64,000 nucleotides of DNA from Sarcophilus harrisii (GCF_902635505.1 NC_045426.1:540163818-540227817), one strand, 5' to 3'. Positions 44,191 through 56,464 are shown, counted from the first letter of the stretch. The notes: generated from the letters alone by a model not told the origin. Numbers and translations: made by a program.

Positions 44191-45750
44191 TATGTTTGTG
44201 ACAGAGAAGAATAGAACACTTCTCTTACTTCTTATATTTAATGGTGCTCCAAATCACTTTCCCCAATCCCTGGTTATTTTAACAGTCATTCTAGAAACAA
44301 TTACAGACTGCTCTAAATCCTGGGAAGCCAGGCATTTTCAGGGAAATTTTACCTGGGGATATGAACACGTATCCATACACACAAAATAAGGAGGAAGAAA
44401 GTGAACAGTTTATATATTCTGTGGCTTGTATACTGATAGTGGCAGAAATCCAAATGACTACTCCACAGCATGGACCAAGAGAGCCATTAAAACAACCTAA
44501 TATTTGTAGCACAGGTGAGGTAGAGAGGAATGAAGAAAGAGTAAAGGGGGGAAAGATGCTTTGCTGATAATGAAACCCTTCTGATAAAATCGGAAACCAC
44601 AACTAAAAGCAGTATTCATTCCACTGGTTGAACACAGGAAGTACTGCTCTTGGATGGTGCCGAACATGCAATTGTTAGTATTAAATTTAATCTTTAAGAA
44701 ATCAATTCAATGCAAACTGATTATTCCTCAGGGTTTCATCCAAGAAGGTGATCATGGGAATGTGTTGGCAGATGTTTGGTTTGTATGTAAAATGAAAGAG
44801 AAGTCATGTGTGATGTTAGCTGTTATGATAGGAGTCCTCTCATCCCCTTCTAAGCGTCATTTTCAAAGGCACACTGTAACTATGAGTGAAATGAATGTGA
44901 GCTAAGGCTTTAGCATCATTAAGTTACACATGGTGTACAAAATTGGAAAAGGAGATGACAGGTGCTTGCTTTTGTCTCTGTCACATAATTAATTAGCTAA
45001 AAGGGAAACCCATTTCCTATAGACCACCATCATTGGTTTCCGGCTTTGAAAACAGAGATAAACCAATTAAGATAAATCGTATGGCATGCATTTACCTATA
45101 ATTATACTGAACTTTTTGTTTTTTAATTCAGCCTTCTGTGGTGGGCTTATTCATATCCCAGAGTGTTTTCATTACATAGTTTCCTACATGGCTCTATTAT
45201 ACTCTTTCAAATATCCATGATAAGGCATATATTGTAATTGTATCTGTATGTATTTATTTAGGTTTTTTTTAATCTGTTTTTATTCTTCCCATGGAGATAA
45301 AACAGTCAAAATGACTCTGTCAAAGATATTCTTTTTAAAAAGGGAGGGAGTTTACATAGAATTTAATGCTCAATGATTTAATATCTATGTTTAGGATAAG
45401 TATGAAGTAACACATATTAATCACTATCTCAAACTTTGAAAGAAAGAAAAAGTCTAAGATGTTTAAAAACAGCAGGTTCCTACTCTCTGAACAGTTCTTA
45501 ACAATGAGTTGTATTTCAAGCCAGTTGTTTGTTTATTTTTTTTTCTTATAGAAATGGTGTTATATATGGTATCAAATTTGTAGACTCACTAACAATATCT
45601 TGAGAATTTCAAGGTGTTCACAACTCTCTCCTTTTTATCTTCCTACTCTTACTCCCCTCTATGTATTCCATAACATAGACAGTGTTTTCTTACTGCTTCT
45701 TGCATATGAGGATGTATCTATGGATTTACTCTGTAATTTTTTAAACTTCT
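44191..45750. other. Intronic repeat-poor block
   Basis: No gene or firm repeat. 44985-45090 contains TAATTAATTAGC- and CCAATTAAG-like motifs. Confidence 0.4.
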
Positions 45751-45754
45751 TTTT

Positions 45755-45835
45755 CCTATTTTATTTTTCAATTAACTAGCATTTCTTTCCCTTTTCTCTC
45801 CAACCATAATTTAAAAGAAATGTAAAAAAAATAAA
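45755..45835 (-). mobile_element. Possible LINE-1 3' tail
   Basis: 'ttttcaattaactagcatttctttcccttttctc' resembles the reverse of a marsupial L1 tail. Confidence 0.35.
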
Positions 45836-45837
45836 CA

Positions 45838-46120
45838 CATGCCTACAATGCTTTCTCTTTTCATCTTTACTCCCTAGCTTCCTCAAAGACTCAGATCAAA
45901 GGTAACCTTTTACAGGAATCCTGTCCTTGTCCCCACTCCATGCCCCTCGACCCTATCTCAAATCATCTTTCTAAGGTTATACCTTCCATAGTAATATTTG
46001 CCTAGAATATGAGCTCTTTAAAGGCAAAGGCTATGTTTTTGCCTTTGTTTACAGTATATCCAGTATTTAGCATAGCATCCTGTACATGCTAAGCACTTAT
46101 AAATGCTTGTCAACTGACAA
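45838..46120 (+). mobile_element. L2 LINE 3' end
   Basis: 'gcttcctcaaagactcagatc', 'gagctctttaaaggcaaagg', 'atccagtatttagcatagc' and 'gctaagcacttataaatgcttgtc'. Confidence 0.75.
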
Positions 46121-46844
46121 GAACTTATCTGACCCATACTGTAATTTCAGTATTGTGTCACATTGCATGTCTAATACTGTTCTGGTGGTTAAAAACAAAA
46201 TTCCAGTTCGGGCCTCTAGTAATAATCTTTATCCACTCCAAGTGGGAACTGAGACAACTAAATTTCTGCTTCCTACTAATTGCTGCTACAAGAACATGGA
46301 TTTTCTTAAAAGTGGTGCAATAACATATCCCTCCCAAATTATGAAGAAGAATGGAGGGCTACTTGGGCTACTGAGGGTGTGGCAGGGGAGAAGAGAAATA
46401 AAAAAAAAAGACAAAAGAAAAACGAAAAGAACATGTAAATAAGATTGCTTAATAGAGGCTTATTTGCAATAAAGACACATCAAATTAAAAGGAGCTGTAC
46501 TTCCAAAACTTCATCTACTTTAAAAAAGCTGGATAATTAGTGTCCTAAAGAATTCTGCTGTTTGATTTCTTACCATCATGTACAAATGGAAAATCATGAA
46601 CCCATGAATAGGGAGTTTTTCTTCAGCTTCAACTATGACTAACCTGTTTCAATCTGGTTTTAATTTACAGAGCATCTTAGATCCATCTTGCTTAATTAGC
46701 CTGAGAAAGTTAAAGAAGACTAGGGTTAGGACTGATTTCTAAAGGGTCACAGTGGTTATAGAACATGCTTGAGAATTTGGACCTTTGAGCAAATTGTGGA
46801 AACTGAGTAGACTGGGATCACTCTGATGTGGATGAGTGAAGAGT
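46121..46844. other. Intronic unassigned sequence
   Basis: The 118-codon frame 46086-46442 begins inside the L2 and ends in a poly-lysine low-complexity stretch; I treat it as chance. Confidence 0.4.
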
Positions 46845-46985
46845 ACAGCATTTTGAATTAAAGGACCTGGGTGTGAATATTGGTTCTGCTGTTTGCTCTC
46901 TCTGTGACCAGAAAGTTTTCCCATTTTGGGGGCTTTCATTTAATTTGTTGTGATTCGTCCAAAGTCACACAGGCTTTAGGTGATC
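46845..46985 (+). mobile_element. MIR3-type fragment
   Basis: 'gaattaaaggacctgggtgtgaatattgg' and 'tctctctgtgacc'. Confidence 0.6.
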
Positions 46986-49104
46986 TTAGATTTCCAAAGA
47001 CTCTGGGAGATAATATCAATCTAGAAAAGTTCAAGGATGGGCCTAGTTATAAGTTCTAACTCTGTTCTCCAAAGTCTAGCCCAGCTAAGTTCTGAGAGAT
47101 GCTTATTATCATCATGTTGGCTTCAGATACATAAGGGTTTTTTTTTCCCCTCCCATAACAAATCCCAAACACTATCTACTAAGTCACTGAAGGCTTATGA
47201 TCCACGTTGGTAGAAAAAATATCCAAATCACAGATTTTAAAATGTACTTTAATTAAGTACATAAGTAATATATAGTAATATTTGCATTTCTTAAAATAGA
47301 AAAGGTTAAGTACATTGACTAGTATCAGAAGTGGAAAGACATGTAAGATCTGATTCCCACTCAGTTGCTCTATTCACTAAAAGTTCTCTTCATTTAAGGA
47401 GAGCACATCTCAGGAATCTCATTTCTATTCTACCTATACAACTTTGGGATTTCTCCACCATGTCCCAAGAAGCTCATCACTGGGATGACCTTACCCATTC
47501 CTTTAAGATCTCAAAAGCCTAGAGGGCTTTTTTTTCCTCCTCTACTTCATCACCAGCTTCTGTCCAAACCTCCATTTAAGAGGGGAGCTTAGCTCAGGTA
47601 CTTGCAGATACTTTTGCTTCACTGTACTTCCGTGCCAAATATCCTTTCCTTCCTCTCCTTCCCCTTTGCTAATTATGTTCTCTCTTAGTACTCCTGGGAA
47701 TCCCAGCATCTCCTGGGGTGGGTACAATTAGTAACTCAATGACTGCTGCCTTCACCAAGCCACTGACTACCTTCAGGAAGAGGAAAATCACCTAAGGTAA
47801 TTGCACAATTAGTGATGCAATTGTAACGAGTGCTAATTACGCTGCATCATACCACATATATAATACTTTGGTTGGTATTCAAATTGGTACCTGAAATATG
47901 TCCCAAATATATTTAGAACTAATGCACTAAGGCTGATAAGCACAAGAATCAATTCTGTTTTTTCATTACACCAAGTAAAATACAATTCTTCAGTATGAAA
48001 CAAATATATAGAACTGTATTAATTCATAGGAGAGGCCAATGAATGTTTAATTAGTAAAGAAGAGGGTCAATGAGATACAATTTGAAGAAAAGACATGCCT
48101 AAAAATGAGTTTTATTTTTAGGACATCATTTTAAAAATGTGCAAAAAATCCCCTTCTTAAATAAAATGCAAAATCACCTCTAAAATAGGGGGTCTAGAAT
48201 GTTTCTATAAAAGCCATCTGGGATAGGAGCCAATATCTTGGGGGGTGGAAGGAAAAATAGGAAGGAACACACCCTCATTTGCTTCTAACACGGTTAGTTG
48301 ATCTGTTTGAAATTAGATCCACTTTTAACTGTTTTGACTTAATTATTAAGCCATTTCTTAACTCATGAATGCAGTTTTCATTTGCTTTCAAAACTGGCAC
48401 TGAACTAATAGACCCTCGCACTTCAGTGATTTGGGAAATGAATGTTAGATAGGAGAAAATTTTAACAGAGCTTTTCTAAGGGTCAGAGCTTCAAAAATAC
48501 AGCACAGAGTGTATACAAAACTCAGGACACCTGACTAGCCTGCTAACGTGGTAATAAGGAAAATTGGCACTCTTTAAAACTCTGCCCCCTTTCCAAAACC
48601 AATCTGTTCTCCTGATGCTCCAGCATGAGGATCAAAGTGCCAGGAGATGAGAAATATGTGGGAGTCATGCACCCTCAGGCTCCCTTTCCCTTCCCTTCTA
48701 TAATAAAGAGGGCTAAGCACAAAGTTCCAATTTACAACACTGTACTAAATAATGGTGCATGAAGTATTACAGAAACTCAATAAGAGTAGTCAGTGAATTG
48801 ATCTTTTTATTGCTTCTTTTTTTGTACCTACAAGAATTGTAAAGACAAAATTCACTCTGGTTTCTCCTTATGCTTGTAAGAAACAATGGATTGATCATAA
48901 TAGTAAAGGAAGAAAATTGTTGACTTTTAAATGTTCATCTTTTATGGTAAAAGTTAATTACTACACATTATATACATTAAACAGGGATTGAATATAAAAA
49001 CTTACAAAGATAGAAAATTAGAAATCCTTTTTCCATTTGTTTATAGATATTCAACCAGAAAACTGCTGTTATTTAATTTTTCTAAAGTAATGCAAATATC
49101 TATT
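46986..49104. other. Intronic repeat-poor block
   Basis: No gene or firm repeat in about 2.1 kb. 47770-47900 is dense in TAATTG/CAATTA/CTAATTAC motifs (see findings). Confidence 0.45.
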
Positions 49105-49385
49105 GCTTACTAGGGCAGCTAGATGGCTTATGGACAGCTAAACAGTGCAATGAATAGAGTACAGGATGCAGAATCAAGAAGATCTGAGTTCATATCTGGT
49201 CTTGGACATAAGCTGTGTGACTTTGATCTCATTTGGTTCATCTGCAAAGTGGAGATAATAACAGCACCTATCTCCCAAGGTTATTGTGAGGATGAAATGA
49301 GATATTTTTTATAAAATGTTTAGCACAATGTTTGGTACATAGTAAATGCCATATAAATATCAGTTACTACTACAACTATTAAATC
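49105..49385 (+). mobile_element. CORE-SINE (MIR/THER1 type), near full length
   Basis: Head GGGCAGCTAGATGGC, then 'tctgagttcatatctgg', 'ggagataataacagcaccta', 'aaggttattgtgaggatg' and 'ttggtacatagtaaatgcc'. The frame 49123-49314 lies inside it. Confidence 0.88.
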
Positions 49386-49711
49386 AAAACCAGAACATAT
49401 TTGCAGGAAATAGACAGTTTCTATTATAATTAGAAAGAAGAATGTTTCTTTTCCTCTTATCCTCATGCTACTAGAAGTAGAGTGTTTTTGCCTTTGATAA
49501 ACTATGGGTATAGATATGGTTAAGATATTAAAGGAAAAACAAAGAGAAAAGGATAGTAATAGTGAAACTAAAACAGAAAATTAGATATAACCTTTTAGTC
49601 TTTAAAATGATATTAACAAATTATGTTTCCTCCTGCATTCGAAAGGCAGACTTGTAGCTTTATCATCAAATCCATGTGCATATAGTAGGCACTTCAGAAG
49701 TACTTGCATAT

Positions 49712-49780
49712 TATGGTGTCACCTGCCTGATGTTAAAGGTCTTCTTTGAGAATGAAGGACAAATGCCACCAACAACAATT
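49712..49780 (+). repeat. 3' end fragment of the GGTCCT...AAGGACAA marsupial repeat
   Basis: 'ggtcttctttgagaatgaaggacaaatgcc' plus 'accaacaacaa' matches the ends of 8238-8730 (reverse) and 55240-55300. Confidence 0.55.
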
Positions 49781-50164
49781 TATCCAAACTAAGTTCATTA
49801 AACAAAAGGCCAACAATATCCTTCAGGAATTAAAATGCTATGGAATTACATTTTCTTGCTCTCCATCTCTCCTCATCCCTTTTCTCTTGATCATTTAGTT
49901 CCTAATAGAAGATTAATCCTTAGATCAAAGAAATAAATCCTGACTAATAGACATCCAGTTCAGACTTCTGGATATTTTGTCAAAAACATAATTAAAAATA
50001 CAAAAATGCTCTTTGACGCCAAAGTATCTTTGATGATTTTCATCTGTTATTTCTTTATTTTAAATGCTTTTGCTCAAGATCAAGATAGTTATTATTACTG
50101 TTTGAAAAATAATGTCAATTTTCCAGGCTGTTACCTACTATGAAATAGTAATATTTACACAGAT

Positions 50165-50197
50165 GTGTGTGTCTGTGTGTGTGTGTCTGTGTGTACA
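50165..50197. repeat. (TG)n microsatellite, interrupted by TCTG
   Basis: TGTG units are broken by TCTG twice. Confidence 0.85.
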
Positions 50198-51044
50198 CAT
50201 ACATAAGAGAGCGAGAAATGTTTATTTAGCTTTACTTGAGATGGAGCAGAAAAATCAGTATCTTTTCACTATGAAGTAATTCTCAAATTACTAAAAAGAT
50301 GATCAAATAATATTTTGTGTACTTCAGTAGAATGTAAGCAACACTTTAATACTATCAATATATTTTACATCCTTCAATATCTGTGACTTTAAAAATGGGT
50401 TTTACCATAGACAAATAGAGAGGATCTTTATTTCTCTGTCTTGAGAAATGAACATGTTAGATTTGATGCTTGAGATACTCCCAGCTATAAAGTTTAATAA
50501 GTTTATGAGTCTGCTTAAAGAGATATGAAATATGGGAAGTTATGAATCTGGGAACAATGGGATCATATAGAAAGGGACTCTGCAGAAAATGAACTCTCTT
50601 AGGAAGAAGGTAAGTATCTTAAAACTTTTAATTTTCTGTGTGATAAAAGGGAAGTAAATGTATTGAATCATGTTTACTAATTTATAAAGAAATTAACTGG
50701 ACATTATGTCATAGACTGATGATGGAGAGCAATGTTTCACTTTTTGTAGAATAGTGTTTAAGTCCTAATAACATTAGGAATGAGATTTAGGTTTATTACT
50801 CCTAAAAATAATCAGCATGATTTTTGTCATTCTTTCCTCTTCTCCTCCCATTTCCCTCTCTTTTCCTCTGTGGAATGAAAAATGTGTAGAAATAAGATGA
50901 CATTGCTATATATCTTTACACTTTGTCTCTTTTGGAGCCCAATTTCCTAGAGAGCAGTAAGCATATACTTCTATCTCTGTAACAAATACCACCATCACTC
51001 CTCCTACTCATATTTATATAGAGTGGTATAAGATTTACAAATAC

Positions 51045-51095
51045 ATAGAATCTTGCACATAAACAGCACTTAATAAAAGTTTGTTGAACTAAATT
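51045..51095 (+). mobile_element. L2 LINE 3' scrap
   Basis: 'cagcacttaataaaagtttgttgaac'. Confidence 0.4.
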
Positions 51096-51764
51096 TACTC
51101 AATATTGACACTCATTATGTGCTCTCTGTCAACATTTTTAAATTTTAGAATCTTAGAAATGGAAGAACCCAGGTTTCCTAACTTAGAATCTAGTTTTTCT
51201 TTCACAATATCATGATAATTGTAATAATTATTTCAGACATTCAAAATAGCCAAAAAAGTGAGACTATGTCTCTGAGGTCTTTTCAATAAGGATAAAGTCT
51301 GGCCAAATAACTAAAGACGACATTCTCATACTCTGCAGTAATCTGCACTGATGCGAATTTCTTTATCCAGAATCTTTTATCACAAACAGGAATGAATTTC
51401 CACAGTATGACATTTTTGACTTGAAATATTTGGCAATAGGAAGCCCACTTACAAAATGTCTTGGAAGAGGATAGCTTTTAAAAAGGTCAAAAAAAAATCA
51501 TCTGATAATTAACCAACAATAAGGGAATTTTCTAGATTATAAATTCTCAGGGTTGGCTCTATAGGAATGAACATGGATTACCCAGAGAAGTGATAAACTC
51601 TTTTGTAAAACTTGTGCCAAGGAAATTATAGAAAGGATTACTCTGGGATCCCTTTTAACTCTAGGATTCTCTTGTTTTGTGAAAGTGAAAAATGGAAACC
51701 ATTAAACCAGAAACAGCAACCATTTTTGTGGACTCCTATGCTGTCCACTAACTTAGGCTTCAAT

Positions 51765-51950
51765 GAAGGACAACACAGTGCAATGAAAAGGACAATAGAT
51801 TTAAAGTCAGGGGATCTCATCTTGAGCGCCAATTTTGCCATTCAATGGCTTAAGTAGTTTATGGGTCTCAGTTCTCAGTTATAGTGGGGGAGGGGTTTCA
51901 GATGATTATCAGACACGATCAAGGAATGTCAATGGGACTGATATTCTCGT
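51765..51950 (+). mobile_element. MIR3-type SINE
   Basis: 'acacagtgcaatgaaaagg' and 'taaagtcaggggatctcatc', then 'gggtctcagttctcag'. Confidence 0.6.
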
Positions 51951-53559
51951 AGATGATCCTAACCTTTTTTTTTTTTTTTTTTGCTTGTGCCTTGGCTCTC
52001 CTTAATCTATTTTCTTTCACTAATATCACTAATCATTCCATCCATCCCTGCTTTCCCAAGGCATCACTCTTGCTCTGGCTTAATTTTTTTCCTTGCTATT
52101 TCTAGTTTAACTTTACACTGTTTTCTGCTCTGGAATGTGTTGCCCCCTCGTCCTATCACCTATCTCTATTTCTACTGAGGTTATCCCCATGTTTCAGATC
52201 ATCCATATTCATAAAACGAGTTATCTCTACTGTACTCCCTTTCTCACCTTTCTTAGATAATCAGTTGCTACTTCTATTTAGTCAATTTTATGCCCACAAT
52301 ATCTCTTGTATAAGAGTTCCCTTTTCTCTACTTATACAGGTGCTACTGTAGTTCAGGCCCTAATTATTTTTTTCCTAGACTGTAGCAAAATATTCATAAT
52401 CCAAAATCAAATCTCTCTTCTCTGTAATCTATTTTTTACAGTTACCAAAGTAACATTTCCAAATAATGTTTAGGATATTTTGTACTTCAGCCAATTTGCA
52501 GTTTTGACTCCTCTCACCAGTAAATTTCAGAAACATATACATGTTATGATATTGCTTAGTTCCATTATCAAAGAGATTACTGAAAACATCAGATTTACTA
52601 CATCCATGTGTTATCAAAGCATGAGTAATGTCATTCTTTTCCCCCCAGATCCCAGCATATAGAAGGAATTCCATTAAAATCATCAAGACAGTAATAAGAA
52701 ATGATAATCCTAATAATAGTACACTGTCACTGCCTAATACAAGCTATATTTCCCCTCATTTTATGTTAATATACATTTACAATTTATTTTAAGAGAGAAA
52801 AAGACAACACACAGATAGAAACAATTTTGGAATTACATGGCTGGATAAACCATCAGCTATCTTTCTTCCATATGTTAAACCATAGCTACATACTTTTTTT
52901 GGAGTGCCTAACAATTGTGTTGGAGAGGGGACCTCAAATGATGCTTAGCAATGTGATACACATTTCATTTCACACTCCATCAGCTTTTACAACTGAGGCT
53001 CAATGAAATGTAAGAGGGAGCTTGGCAAACAGCCATATTTACCAAGGTATAAAACAGGGTCATGTAAGTTGTTTTTTTTTTTTCCCACAGAAATAAAAAA
53101 TGTTTAATTTTCACTCCACATGACTTAGGCAGATACCAAGCAAAGACTCTACTTAAAAACACTGTAAACACACACACACACACACACACAAAATGGTCTA
53201 ACATCTGTCCCTCTACCACATCCTTGTCTTCTCCTCTTTCCCAAGATCTATTAAGAGATGTACTGGATTAGATATTTTTTGCTGTAAAATCTTTCACCTG
53301 AAAATAATGGCTTTTGCCCTCCATGAATAGCCTGGAACCAGACACAGCTTATTTCTTTTCCAGGCAGAGAGGCAAAGCTACAGGCATCAGCAGAAGCATC
53401 TCTCTAATACAGATTTCAATCTGTCAGAAAGGATTAAAACTTCATGCATACATAAAATGGGAACTATAAATGATAACAGAAGCATAGCCTGAAATCACTG
53501 TGCTTGAACAGCTACTGTTTTTACTAGTCTAGTAAAGGAGAAAAATATGTATTACCCAC
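51951..53559. other. Intronic unassigned sequence beside the CDKAL1 exon
   Basis: Contains poly(T) near 51967 and (AC)n at 53168-53191. No gene or firm repeat. Confidence 0.4.
53168..53191. repeat. (AC)n microsatellite
   Basis: About 12 AC units. Confidence 0.9.
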
Positions 53560-53724
53560 CTCTGTTAAGCCAGAAACTTCTCCCTTTGCTAATGGTTTAC
53601 TGATGGATGGGGTGTACACCTTGGCATTGGATACTGGCTGCCCCTTCATAAAATGTTTTCCTGATTCATAAATGTCTACTTCAACCATTTTCCCCATGAA
53701 CATGGGGTTCTTTGGCACAAGCAC
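53560..53724 (-). CDS. CDKAL1: CDKAL1 exon encoding end of TRAM domain and following segment
   Basis: This 165-base exon encodes 55 residues beginning [19 protein letters not shown] and ending [15 protein letters not shown]. It completes the TRAM beta-barrel started in the exon at 60750-60833 and continues into the conserved segment after it ([19 protein letters not shown]). The acceptor is TTCTTTACAG and the donor GTGGGT; the exon is phase 0 at both ends, so it joins the neighbouring exons without shifting the frame. It lies 7,025 bases from the preceding exon and 18,298 bases from the last one. I see no stops or indels. From memory it differs from human CDKAL1 at only a few positions, for example Met after KNP and Asn in PVSNAK. 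Confidence 0.96.
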
Positions 53725-54905
53725 CTGTAAAGAAATTATACCAAAGTGTAATCAAACGTTATTCTTGTTTTTTAATTATATGTTAGGATTTACAAAAGAT
53801 AAAATTTCAATAAAATGTTTTAAAATTGTTTTACAGAAATGAAATTTAGAATTCACTGCAATATCTGAACTAGCATTTCAACTGGTTTCTTATCTTACCA
53901 TTTTCCTGAATGGTTATAGAAAATTTTACAATACCATAGGTAAATGAGGGAAAACATATACTGTCTCAGGGTAGTAGCATTGCTGAAGTTCTATGTTACT
54001 CAATGTTGAGAAAAGGTATATAAACTATACACAAATTACAAAGAAAATCTGATTCTTCTGAAGAAACAAGATGATTATACTTTTGATGATGTGATAATTA
54101 CCTTGAATACACCACTGCCATGTTTGTGAATTTAAAATTCCCTTATTTCCCTTATTATTTCAACCTTCCAACATCCCTAGTGTCTCACAAGCCTTAACCA
54201 TATTTTTTATCCTTACTATGACCTCCATTTCCTCATCCCTTCAGTTCTTTCCCAGGTTATTGCCTCCACATGGATTAAACTCTTGTATTTTCTCCATCTT
54301 CACCAATTCAACTCTATAATATCTACTTTCTCATCTTCAAATCCCTTACCCCATTGTTCTATCACAGATCACACTTTCCCAAAATTCAAATCCAGATCAC
54401 TACTATCATTTGCCCTTTTGTTCATATTTATATGTTGCTGAACAGAACTGGAGGAAATCTAGAAACTGCTAATTGGGGGCACTACAAATGTATGTTACCT
54501 GACACTGTGAGAAGATAATTATTCTATTCCTCTCAAATTAAATAATTCACTAGCCTATACTCCACAGTAGCTGTACTAAACAAACCATACAACCCTTTCA
54601 CCCTCAGACCTTGCCTCATACTTCAGCAAAGTATTCAGGCCATTTGCCAAGAATGCTTTCTTCTTCCTACTTTCTCATTTCATATCACTCACACCTCTTC
54701 CTCCAACTACCTCTAACTTCATTCTAGTCTTGGAAGAAGACTGTCAAAACTAATCTCATTATAGGTACCCTATCTCCTTCATGTTATTGTTTCTATTATC
54801 ATCCTCTTTATCTTATCTATTAATTAAACTCTTTAACTATTAAATTATTTTCTATAGACTACTAACATGCTCAAGTCTTCCCCAGCCTTAAAAAAACAAC
54901 TAGCC

Positions 54906-55047
54906 GGGGTGCAGCAGATGGAGCACCAGTCAGGAGGACCTAAGTTCAAATCTGGTTTCAGACACTTCCTGGCTATGTGACCCTGGGCAAGTCATTTAAC
55001 CCCAATTGTCTCAGCAAAAAACCAAACCAAAACAAAACAACAACAAC
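54906..55047 (+). mobile_element. Marsupial tRNA-derived SINE with internal deletion of the A-box region
   Basis: GGGGTGCAGCAGATGGAGCACC lacks about a dozen bases of the usual head (the GGTGGCGCAGTGG-type stretch). The body 'gggcaagtcatttaaccccaattgtctcagc' is then intact. Flanks AACAACTAGCC (54895-54905) and AACAACCAGCC (55048-55058) form a duplication with one mismatch. Confidence 0.85.
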
Positions 55048-55058
55048 AACAACCAGCC

Positions 55059-55300
55059 CATTTGATCCTACAATCTCTACTACAGTCCCAAACCATGAGA
55101 CAGACAAATTCTGTAACTGTGAGATGTGCAAATTTAGAGATAGCCCCACTCCAAATGTTCATAGGGACTATTTTATGACTAGCCTGTGGTAGAATCATCT
55201 GAGTGCACTAATTTGATGAGCCACATTTGGACACACAGTACTTTGACCCTAACGTGATGTCATTTTGGTCCTCTCTGAGAGTGAAGGACAACCACCAATT
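55059..55300 (+). repeat. Marsupial GGTCCT...AAGGACAA repeat, 3' part
   Basis: 'gactagcctgtggtagaatcatctgagtgcac', 'ggacacacagtactttgaccc' and the end 'ttttggtcctctctgagagtgaaggacaaccacc' belong to the same family as 8238-8730. Confidence 0.6.
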
Positions 55301-55844
55301 CTATACCTCTCTTCTTTTAAGTTAAACTCTGTGAAAAAGCAATTTATGCAAAATGCCTATACTTTCTCTCCATTTACATTTCTAAACCTGCCAAAACTTC
55401 TCTCTCCAAAGCTACCAAAGATTTCTTACTTGTCAAAGCCAATAGCTATTTCCCTCTTTTCCCCCTCAATCCTTACCTCTTATGGCCTTTCTGCAGTATC
55501 TGATATGTGACCCCCTTCTCTTTCCTAAATACTCTCCGCACTTGATTTTCCTGAATTGTTTGTTCTTCTTCTAATTGTTTGACACTACTTCTTAGTTTCT
55601 TTTAATGGTTCTTCATCCATGTCATGCCTACCAGCTCTGGGCCCACAAAGCTCTGTTCTGAGCTCTTTTTCCTGCACTAACTCAGTTGATGATCTCATCT
55701 GCTCTAACGTGTTTAATTATCGTCCTTATGTATTATTCTTTATAGAGCTAAAAATCAAATCCTAACATCTCTCTTGGCTCCAGTCTCAAGTCATTGATGA
55801 CTTAATAAATGTCTTGAAATGGATGTCTTGTAAGCAACTGAAGG

Positions 55845-55965
55845 CAATAATTCATTAGATTGTAAGCTCTTTGAGGGCAGGAGTTGTCACATCTTGCTGT
55901 ATTCTCGTGTTTAGCACAGTGTCTGGCACACAGAAGGTTTTTAATAAATGTTAATCAACCTGAAG
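55845..55965 (+). mobile_element. L2 LINE 3' end
   Basis: 'agattgtaagctctttgagggcaggag' and 'agcacagtgtctggcacacagaagg'. Confidence 0.8.
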
Positions 55966-56044
55966 ATAACATGACTAAAACAGATTTTATTCCATCTCCT
56001 CTGTATGCATATATATACCTAGTATATACCTGCTTATTTAGGTA

Positions 56045-56135
56045 TGCCTCCAACAATAGAATGTGAGTTCCTATAGAATGAGAATTGTTTTTGTATTCCT
56101 AGAACTTAATAAAGTGCCTGACATATTGTGGTAGT
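56045..56135 (+). mobile_element. L2 LINE 3' end (second copy)
   Basis: 'aatgtgagttcctatagaatgag', 'gtattcctagaacttaataaag'. Confidence 0.6.
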
Positions 56136-56159
56136 AGTTGTAGTATCCATTATTATTGT

Positions 56160-56400
56160 TAGCGTTTATAAAAATAAAGATTTTCAAAATATTGTAAATG
56201 TATTATTTCATTTGATATTTTTAACACTAGATGCTATTATTAATCGCAATTTTTCAGTTGAAGAAACGAAGACCCACAGATTATATGCCTTGCCAAGAGC
56301 CACTGGATATTAAATGCCTAAAGGTGGACTTGAACTCAGGTCTACCTGATTCCAGGCCCAGCACACTATCTCCTGTGACATCCTGCTTCCTCCATACAGG
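56160..56400 (-). mobile_element. CORE-SINE (MIR/THER1 type)
   Basis: 'gttgaagaaacgaagacccacag', 'ggacttgaactcaggtctacctgattccaggcccagcacactatc'. Confidence 0.75.
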
Positions 56401-56464
56401 AAGGACTTTACAAATACTTGTTTACTGACTGCTATTTGAGAGATATAGCAGATGCTTTGTAGAG

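Larger units (their letters stand above)
49781..51764. other. Intronic unassigned sequence
   Basis: Holds a (TG)n tract at about 50165-50197 and an L2-like scrap at 51045-51095. No gene recognised. Confidence 0.4.
54250..55835 (+). mobile_element. CR1/L3 LINE ORF2 region, broken by two younger repeats
   Basis: 'gctgaacagaactggaggaaatc', 'tcttggaagaagactgtc', 'gctaccaaagatttcttac', 'catgtcatgcctaccagctctggg', 'gatgatctcatctgctc' and 'tcttgaaatggatgtc' follow the order of L3 ORF2 (start of the RT region through RT motifs). A SINE (54906-55047) and another repeat (to about 55300) interrupt it. Stops and shifts are numerous. Confidence 0.75.

Noticed and set aside
53524-53724. 66-codon minus-strand frame taken as a stand-alone small protein
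   Set aside because: Only 53560-53724 is coding, as an internal CDKAL1 exon; the last 11 codons are intron after the GTGGGT donor.
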